NCBI GenBank assembly: GCA_031425155.1
Contig: JANPIV010000036.1
Coordinates: 60,534-124,533, forward strand
Reading direction: 5' to 3'
From: M3007 sp031425155
GTDB taxonomy: Bacteria > Bacteroidota > Bacteroidia > Chitinophagales > Saprospiraceae
DNA: 64,000 nucleotides
The stretch's first letter is position 1, and every line of letters begins with the position of its first letter. The position numbers and the translations under genes are program-made. The notes beneath the pieces were generated by a model, which did no database searches, was not told where the DNA came from, and worked only from the letters and a program-made list of their open reading frames with translations. Positions 58,769-64,000 of the stretch are shown here, piece after piece.

Positions 58769-60949
58769 ATGTTCCAATATTTTCGCCCACTATTGGCCGC
58801 AGGCCTGATGTTTTTTGCCGCCAATATGTTGGCCCAAAATCCGCTCCATTGGTCTTTTACTTCCAAGGATGTGGGCAAGGGTCAGTTCGATTTGGTGCTG
58901 ACCTGTAAGCTGGACGATGGCTGGTACACCTACTCCCAAACTAAGGAGAGCGATGAAGGGCCGTTACCAACGGAACTGACTTTTGAAGAAGGGCCGCATT
59001 TCAAACTGGTGGGCAAAGCCAAAGAAAGTGGCGGCGTCATCAATGCGTTCGATAAGGTATTCGGGATCACCTTGCACAAGTTCAAGCACGAAGCAATATT
59101 TACCCAGCGCGTGCAAGTAACCGATGTGACCAAGCCCATCACCGGCTACGTGTTGGCGATGGCCTGCGATGAATCGCAGTGTTTGCCGCCCAGAAGCACA
59201 GATTTTAAATTTGTTCTAACTCCGGCGGCGACGGCTCCAACCAAAATTGACGAAAAAACACCGAACGGTACTACTCCAACGCCTGCGCCGAATACTACCA
59301 TACCCAACAATGGCGGGCAAACTTCGGTAGAAATACCTGCCATCACCACCCCAATAGGTGACGAACAGCCTAATAATGTGACTGCCAGCACCACCCTGAC
59401 CCCGCCCGACGACCCGAATTTTATGGGTTTTTTTGATACCAAACGCGACATCAATTCGGTGAAATTTGTGAACAGTTGTTCCGCCGAAATAGAAGAAGAG
59501 AACGCTTCCTTGTGGTGGGTATTCGGTGCCGGATTTTTGGGTGGTTTGCTGGCCTTGCTGACGCCCTGCGTATTCCCGATGATCCCGCTGACGGTCGCTT
59601 TTTTTACCAAACGTTCGCCCAATCGCGCTACTGGATTGCGCAATGCGCTGTGGTATGGAGCCAGCATCGTCATCATTTATGTGAGCATTGGTATTGGCGT
59701 GACGCTGGCTTTTGGGGCCAGCACCCTCAACGAAATGAGCACGGATATGTACTTCAACCTGCTCTTTTTCGGTATTTTCATCGCTTTCGCGCTATCTTTC
59801 TTTGGATTGTTTGAAATAACGCTGCCCTCGTCGTGGGTGAATAGCAGCGATAAAATGGCGGATCGCGGCGGCTTGCTGGGCATCTTTTTCATGGCTTTCA
59901 CGCTGGCCCTGGTGTCATTTTCCTGCACCGGCCCTATTGTCGGTACGCTGCTGGTGGAGACTGCCAAATCGAATGCCGGTTCCGAAATATTGGGTTTTAT
60001 ACCGGCCCGGCCTTTTGTTGGTTTGTCGGGTTTTGGCTTTGCCCTGGCCCTGCCTTTTGCGCTGTTCGCTATGTTCCCTGGCTGGCTGAATTCGCTGCCC
60101 AAGTCCGGCGGCTGGATGGATAATGTGAAAATTACGCTCGGTTTTCTGGAATTGGCCCTGGCCCTCAAATTTTTCAGCACCGCCGATATGGTGCGCCACT
60201 GGGGCATTCTGAAATACGAACTTTTCCTCGGTCTGTGGCTGCTCATCGCCGTTTTACTGGCCTTATATCAATTTGGTATTCTGAAAATAAAAGGCAGTTC
60301 CGGCCGCCCCGGGCTTGGACGCCTGACCACTGGCTTGGTGGCTACGGCCCTCGCCGTTTATCTCGGCTGGGGACTTTTCAACTACCAATCGCTGTCGCTT
60401 TTGAGCGGCATTGCGCCACCCGTCCATTACAATTTCTTCCGCCCGGTGGACTGTCCCCACGGCCTGGATTGCTACCATGACTTCGATGAAGCGCTGGCCG
60501 TGGCTAAACTGGAAAATAAACCGTTGTTCGTGGATTTCACGGGTTACGGCTGCGTGAATTGCCGCAAAATGGAGGAAAATGTGTGGCGCGAACCGGGCAT
60601 TTTGAAACATTTGAAAGACAACTATGTCGTGGTCTCCCTCTATGTGGACGATCAGGAGCGGCTATTTCCCGACAGCAAATTCAAATATCTGCTGGACTCC
60701 AAAACGGGCGAGAAAATCCGCACGAAGGGCGACAAATGGGCGCAGTTTGAAAGCAGTAATTTCAACAAGATCAGCCAGCCGTGGTATGTACTGATGAGCA
60801 ATGATGGCAAAACCGTGCTCAATCAGCCGCGTGGCAGCACCTTCAATGCTGATGAATACGAAGCCTTTCTGGACTGCGGGTATGAAGCCTTTCAGCATGT
60901 GAAAGACGGGAAAGGGAAGGAAATGATTGGGGCGAGTGAAGTGAAGTAA
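58769..60949 (+). CDS. dsbD: Thiol:disulfide interchange protein DsbD-like
   Basis: A 726-residue membrane protein that carries reducing power from cytoplasmic thioredoxin to the periplasm. The ATG at 58769 yields a signal peptide (LLAAGLMFFAANMLAQ). The N-terminal DsbD-alpha-like domain (to about residue 145; MACDESQCLPP) is followed by a Thr/Pro-rich linker (145-210) and eight helices from about 250, with the redox cysteines in LLTPCVFPMIPL (near 268) and VSFSCTGPIVG (near 384). The C-terminal thioredoxin-like domain carries YGCVNCRKM (near 594-597). A TTTCTTTG promoter-like box is at 58740-58747, which argues against the TTG start inside it. Confidence 0.92.
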   Translation: MFQYFRPLLAAGLMFFAANMLAQNPLHWSFTSKDVGKGQFDLVLTCKLDDGWYTYSQTKESDEGPLPTELTFEEGPHFKLVGKAKESGGVINAFDKVFGITLHKFKHEAIFTQRVQVTDVTKPITGYVLAMACDESQCLPPRSTDFKFVLTPAATAPTKIDEKTPNGTTPTPAPNTTIPNNGGQTSVEIPAITTPIGDEQPNNVTASTTLTPPDDPNFMGFFDTKRDINSVKFVNSCSAEIEEENASLWWVFGAGFLGGLLALLTPCVFPMIPLTVAFFTKRSPNRATGLRNALWYGASIVIIYVSIGIGVTLAFGASTLNEMSTDMYFNLLFFGIFIAFALSFFGLFEITLPSSWVNSSDKMADRGGLLGIFFMAFTLALVSFSCTGPIVGTLLVETAKSNAGSEILGFIPARPFVGLSGFGFALALPFALFAMFPGWLNSLPKSGGWMDNVKITLGFLELALALKFFSTADMVRHWGILKYELFLGLWLLIAVLLALYQFGILKIKGSSGRPGLGRLTTGLVATALAVYLGWGLFNYQSLSLLSGIAPPVHYNFFRPVDCPHGLDCYHDFDEALAVAKLENKPLFVDFTGYGCVNCRKMEENVWREPGILKHLKDNYVVVSLYVDDQERLFPDSKFKYLLDSKTGEKIRTKGDKWAQFESSNFNKISQPWYVLMSNDGKTVLNQPRGSTFNADEYEAFLDCGYEAFQHVKDGKGKEMIGASEVK

Positions 60950-60989
60950 ATAAGGAAAAATCTATTTTGATTGACGATATAAGAATGAT

Positions 60990-61036
60990 GAATGTTGATT
61001 TTTGATGGCCGCTTAATACATCAAAAATCAACATTC
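60990..61036. terminator. 18-bp perfect hairpin between dsbD and nadE
   Basis: GAATGTTGATTTTTGATG (60990-61007) and CATCAAAAATCAACATTC (61019-61036) pair perfectly around an 11-base loop, placed between convergent genes. Its AT-rich stem makes it either a bidirectional terminator or a small palindromic repeat. Confidence 0.65.
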
Positions 61037-61153
61037 TTTAATCTGCATTCATCAATAAATTTGGCGGATTAGAAAGAGGTTGCTAGCAATAAGCACAAAT
61101 CTCAGGCACCGCTCAATCGGCTCTCCCCTTTTATGAGGGAGTTGGAGGGGGCT

Positions 61154-62791
61154 TTACGACAAATACTTTCCCACAATCGGCATCCGCCGACCCATCCCAA
61201 AGCCCTTACTGCTCACGCGCAACACCGGCGCGGCTTGCTCCCGTTTGAACTCGTTGATATTCACCATACGCAGCACCCGCTGCACCAGCGCGGCATCGAA
61301 ACCCATCGCCACCAGTTCGCGTGGTCCCTGGCGGCGTTCGATGTATTGGAAAAGTAATTTGTCCAGTACATCATACGGAGGCAGGCTGTCCGAGTCTTTT
61401 TGATCGGGGCGCAATTCGGCACTGGGGGCCTTGCTCATGCTGCTTTCGGGGATGACTTCTTTATCGCGATTGAGATAGCGGGCCAGGGCGTACACCTCCG
61501 TTTTATACACGTCGCCGAGCACCGAAATGCCGCCGCACATATCGCCGTAAAGGGTGCCGTAGCCGACCGCCATTTCACTTTTATTGGTGGTATTCAATAA
61601 GATATGACCGAATTTGTTGCTGATCGCCATGAGCAGTGTGCCCCGAATCCGCGCCTGGATATTCTCCTCGGTCACATTGAAAGGCAGGTCCTTGAACTGA
61701 GGTTCCAAGGCGGTCTCGAAGACCTCGTACATCGGTTTGATGGTAATCAATTCGTGGCGGATACCGAGATTTTCTGCCAGTTGGCGGGCATCATCCACGG
61801 AGTGGCCACTGCTGTACTGACTGGGCATGAGCACGCCCAGCACATTTCCGGCACCCAACGCCTGGGCCGCCAACACAGCGGTCACCGCAGAATCTATACC
61901 GCCCGACAAGCCAAGAATACCTTTTTTGAAACCTAATTTCTGGAAATAATCGCGGATGCCGACCACCAGCGCACCATGAATCAACTGGATTTTATCCTTC
62001 GGTTGTTCCCGCTGCTGACCACCTTTTTGCACGGCTTCCAAATCATATATCTGCAAACCTTCCTCCCAATACGACATTTCATCGAACACCATTCCGTCGG
62101 GTGACATGACGAGACTGCCGCCGTCGAAAATAATATCCGTCTGTGCGCCTACGTGATTGGAATAGAACATCGGCAGGCGATAACGTTCCACGTTGGCCCG
62201 CACGATCTGAATGCGTGTTTCCGCTTGCGCGTAAGTGAACGGCGAGGCAGAAATATTGATCATAAAATCCGGCTTTTCCGGCATCATTTCGTCCAGCGGA
62301 CAGACCGTATAGAGCGGGTTTTCATTGCCCACATTCCAAATGTCCTCACACACGACGAGCGCGATCCGGTGGCCTTGAAAAGCAATGGTGTGAAACTCCG
62401 TCGCGGGCTCGAAATAGCGGTATTCGTCAAAAATATCGTAGGTAGGCAGCAGGGCTTTGTGCTGTACGCCGATCACCTGGCCGTCGTACAGAAAATAGGC
62501 CGAGTTGTACAGGTCTTTGCCCGCTGCGACCGGATTGCGGGTGGGCGAACCGACGATGATGCCAATGCCGTGGCTGGCTTCCCGCAGCGTATCCACGGAG
62601 GCGGAGCACTGGCGGATAAAGTCGTCAAATTCCAGAAAATCGCGGGGCGGATAGCCACATACGGCCAATTCGCCAAAGCAAATAAGGTCGGCACCCTGAC
62701 TTTTGGCTTCTTGTACGGCATGCAGCATTTTAGCCAGATTTCCTTCAAAATTGCCGATGTGGTAGTTTAGTTGGGAGAGTGCGATTTTCAT
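61154..62791 (-). CDS. nadE: Glutamine-dependent NAD+ synthetase
   Basis: A 545-residue enzyme amidating nicotinate adenine dinucleotide to NAD+ with glutamine as ammonia source. The start at 62791 (MKIALSQLNYHIGNFEGNL) is where the nitrilase-type glutaminase domain begins; longer frames add unrelated residues. The glutaminase triad is visible: Glu in CFGELAVCGYPPRDF, Lys in HKALLPTYDIFDE, Cys in VVCEDIWN. The synthetase domain starts near residue 270 with the ATP-binding loop LGLSGGIDSAVTAVLAAQAL, then MPSQYSSGHSVDDARQLAENLGI and LLNTTNKSEMAVGYGTLYGDMCGG. Complete and normal length. Confidence 0.95.
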   Translation of the reverse strand: MKIALSQLNYHIGNFEGNLAKMLHAVQEAKSQGADLICFGELAVCGYPPRDFLEFDDFIRQCSASVDTLREASHGIGIIVGSPTRNPVAAGKDLYNSAYFLYDGQVIGVQHKALLPTYDIFDEYRYFEPATEFHTIAFQGHRIALVVCEDIWNVGNENPLYTVCPLDEMMPEKPDFMINISASPFTYAQAETRIQIVRANVERYRLPMFYSNHVGAQTDIIFDGGSLVMSPDGMVFDEMSYWEEGLQIYDLEAVQKGGQQREQPKDKIQLIHGALVVGIRDYFQKLGFKKGILGLSGGIDSAVTAVLAAQALGAGNVLGVLMPSQYSSGHSVDDARQLAENLGIRHELITIKPMYEVFETALEPQFKDLPFNVTEENIQARIRGTLLMAISNKFGHILLNTTNKSEMAVGYGTLYGDMCGGISVLGDVYKTEVYALARYLNRDKEVIPESSMSKAPSAELRPDQKDSDSLPPYDVLDKLLFQYIERRQGPRELVAMGFDAALVQRVLRMVNINEFKREQAAPVLRVSSKGFGMGRRMPIVGKYLS

Positions 62792-62907
62792 GCAAAAACA
62801 GGCGATTGAGTGATAAAAAAGAGAAGATAATCGGAAATATTCCAGGAAACCTGGCAAAACTAAACCATTCTGTCGCTCAATGGTTCGGTTTCCTTTTCTA
62901 AATGCAC

Positions 62908-62915
62908 TACCTTTG
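62908..62915 (+). promoter_or_regulatory. TAnnTTTG -7 box
   Basis: TACCTTTG followed by CGCC is the commonest form of this promoter element in the phylum. It is 195 bases before the SlyD-like start, with repeat copy C inside the resulting leader. Confidence 0.5.
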
Positions 62916-62945
62916 CGCCTCATTTTTCAATAATACTAATTTCTT

Positions 62946-63030
62946 GAGGATGCGAGTATTTGAGTATTCGATTAAAGCACTTGACAATCAGGTAATTGAT
63001 CGAATACTCGAATCTTCAAATACTCAAAAA
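62946..63030. repeat. Dispersed GAGTATTTGA-type repeat, copy C
   Basis: It contains GAGGATGCGAGTATTTGAG, the middle ACTTGACAATCAGGTAATTG and the complementary arm ATCGAATACTCGAATCTTC. It shares order and words with copy B at 2695-2790. Confidence 0.6.
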
Positions 63031-63109
63031 AATTTAATTTACCACGTATGTGGTCTGCTCGACACTCCACTTTTTTCCACTGCTCCACGCTGATTAAAGC
63101 ATTTTTCCA

Positions 63110-63616
63110 ATGACTATTGCACCCAACAAAGTAGTGTCCGTACACTACACCCTGACCGAAGGCTCCGCAGAGGGCAATTTGGTGGAATCCACCAACGGTG
63201 GCGAACCTATGGCTTTCATCTATGGCACCGGCACGATGATCCCGGATTTTGAAAAAAACTTGGAAGGTCTGAAAGAAGGCGATAAGTTCTCGTTCGGTAT
63301 CGAAGCGGCCAATGCCTACGGCGTGTACGACGATACGGCACTGGTGGATTTGCCCAAAAATATGTTTGAAGTAGAAGGCAAAATCCCGGACGGCTTGCTC
63401 GAAATCGGCAATATGCTGCCGTTGCAGGATCAGGATGGCAATCACTTCCAGGGCATGGTAGCCGCCGTCGGTGACAGTGAAGTAAAAATTGATTTTAACC
63501 ACCCGATGGCGGGTGTGGATCTGTATTTCAGTGGCCATGTGGATAGCGTACGCGATGCCGATGCGACGGAAATCGCTCACGGCCACGTACATGGTGCTGG
63601 CGGTCATGCCCACTAA
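63110..63616 (+). CDS. SlyD-like FKBP-type peptidyl-prolyl isomerase
   Basis: A 168-residue cytoplasmic isomerase and chaperone. Layout: the first FKBP half (NKVVSVHYTLTEGSAEGNLVEST, FIYGTGTMIPDFEKNLEGLKEGDKFSF), the inserted-flap domain (AYGVYDDTALVDLPKNMFEVEGKIPDG ... DGNHFQGMVAAVGDSEVKIDFNHPMAG) and the returning strand DLYFSGHVDSVRDA. The C-terminus is His-rich (AHGHVHGAGGHAH), as in SlyD, where it binds nickel or other metals. It is followed by a strong terminator and stands alone. Confidence 0.93.
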   Translation: MTIAPNKVVSVHYTLTEGSAEGNLVESTNGGEPMAFIYGTGTMIPDFEKNLEGLKEGDKFSFGIEAANAYGVYDDTALVDLPKNMFEVEGKIPDGLLEIGNMLPLQDQDGNHFQGMVAAVGDSEVKIDFNHPMAGVDLYFSGHVDSVRDADATEIAHGHVHGAGGHAH

Positions 63617-63865
63617 ATTTGGTTTTCAGCCGATTTCCATCTGCTTTTTTTGGTAACAGAAGCCATCTCAAATTTTTTGAGGTGGCTTTCGTCGTTTTTA
63701 GGCATTTTGCTGCTCTGCTCCCGTTTTAAAAACCTGGCGAGAGAAATGTTTTTATTTTCCAAAGACCTTTGAAACACCGACCTTTCGCCCGCAATAAGGT
63801 CATTGTAATTGTATTTTGTCTAAACAGGTTTTTTGGAAGTGACCAAGTACAATTAAGCAGTCTTA
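63617..63865. other. Intergenic region before the insertion sequence
   Basis: After the SlyD terminator there is about 175 bp in which no gene, promoter or repeat could be recognised, up to the TTA that flanks the insertion-sequence end. Confidence 0.4.
63661..63687 (+). terminator. Terminator of the SlyD-like gene
   Basis: AGCCATCTCAAA (63661-63672) pairs with TTTGAGGTGGCT (63676-63687), the single deviation being a G-U pair on the plus strand. A T-rich stretch follows. Confidence 0.8.
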
Positions 63866-64000
63866 GAAGCTGTTTTAAAACCTAAAAACGCTAAAAAATG
63901 TACTCAAAACGGTGAATTTTGTGGTGTCTAATCATAAAAGCCACACGTAATGAGTACGATGCAAAGTACGCCCAAACGGGCGAAGTATCCAAGCGACATG
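63866..64000 (+). mobile_element. Left end of an IS5-family-like insertion sequence (cut by window edge)
   Basis: GAAGCTGTTTTAAAACC (63866-63882), directly preceded by TTA, matches the end of the element at 36778-36938 (GAGGCTGTTTTAAAACC after TTA). A transposase-like frame begins 84 bases inside. Terminal repeat, leader length and TTA flank together fit an IS5-group element. Confidence 0.7.
63950..64000 (+). CDS. IS5-family-like transposase, N-terminus only
   Basis: Seventeen codons are visible (MSTMQSTPKRAKYPSDM) before the window ends. The KYPSD motif near the start is the usual beginning of IS5-family transposases (typically followed by LTDEQW). The position relative to the inverted repeat agrees. 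The rest lies outside the window, so intactness cannot be judged. Confidence 0.6.
   Translation, partial: MSTMQSTPKRAKYPSDM

Larger units (their letters stand above)
62792..63109. other. Region between nadE and the SlyD-like gene
   Basis: A 318-bp gap between divergent genes. It holds a TACCTTTG box (62908-62915), copy C of the GAGTATTTGA repeat (62946-63030) and a CTCCAC-rich stretch (63059-63091). No gene is seen. Confidence 0.5.

Overview
The window reads as a chromosomal segment of a free-living member of the Bacteroidota, most likely the Saprospiria or Chitinophagia side of the phylum. This rests on three secreted proteins with type IX secretion (T9SS) C-terminal sorting domains, two giant hybrid two-component regulators (sensor, kinase, receiver and AraC helix-turn-helix in one chain), promoter-like TAnnTTTG boxes just upstream of several starts, absence of obvious Shine-Dalgarno sequences, an E1 alpha-beta fusion, a CusA-TolC fusion, and DUF3810 and DKNYY proteins. 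No rRNA, tRNA or CRISPR array was recognised. Base composition is mostly balanced, with visibly AT-richer accessory patches near 5.0-6.6 kb, 14.1-14.7 kb, 19.4-20.1 kb, 26.5-27.0 kb and 50.3-54.2 kb.

Layout. 0-7.6 kb (mostly minus strand): the N-terminus of an unknown gene, a TIR-like/TPR/short-chain dehydrogenase fusion, a TlpA-type lipoprotein, a PspC-domain protein, a 41-residue membrane protein, two tandem paralogous secreted proteins and a Tat-exported sugar isomerase-like protein. 7.8-16.5 kb: glgA and glgC (glycogen synthesis, separated by a 286-bp element with long inverted ends), L-rhamnose mutarotase, a MarR regulator, cydA and cydB (separated by a convergent DUF433/DUF5615 toxin-antitoxin pair), and a DksA/TraR-like protein. 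16.9-26.2 kb: a 2-oxoacid dehydrogenase E1 fusion, a VapBC pair and a heavy-metal efflux locus (small exported protein, CusA-TolC fusion, CusB adaptor). 26.5-38.2 kb: a membrane protein, a tandem CbbX-type AAA+ ATPase, barrel-like genes and remnants, a large lipoprotein, a CorC-type CBS membrane protein, a T9SS-exported glycoside hydrolase and a bestrophin-like channel.

38.4-50.1 kb is the most coherent unit: two tandem hybrid two-component regulators with the same DNA-recognition helices, then a cluster of four roughly 20-bp operator-like repeats at 21-bp phasing, then two T9SS-secreted beta-propeller proteins. A second pair of the same repeats, at exactly the same distance from a second CACTTTTG box, precedes a decayed C-terminal tail of one of those secreted proteins. 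I read this as a regulon whose operator can be proposed directly from the sequence.

50.3-64 kb: a possible toxin/immunity pair (KYGIS-type protein and DUF4240), a DKNYY-repeat protein, DUF3810, a decayed toxin-antitoxin locus, a dynamin-like GTPase, an MBL-fold hydrolase, acyl-CoA dehydrogenase, DsbD, glutamine-dependent NAD synthetase, a SlyD-like isomerase and, at the edge, the beginning of an IS5-family-like insertion sequence. The end of that insertion sequence matches the ends of a 161-bp non-autonomous element at 36.8 kb, which is flanked by TTA on both sides. Intergenic DNA is unusually rich in short word-like repeats and palindromes, several families of which recur across the window.
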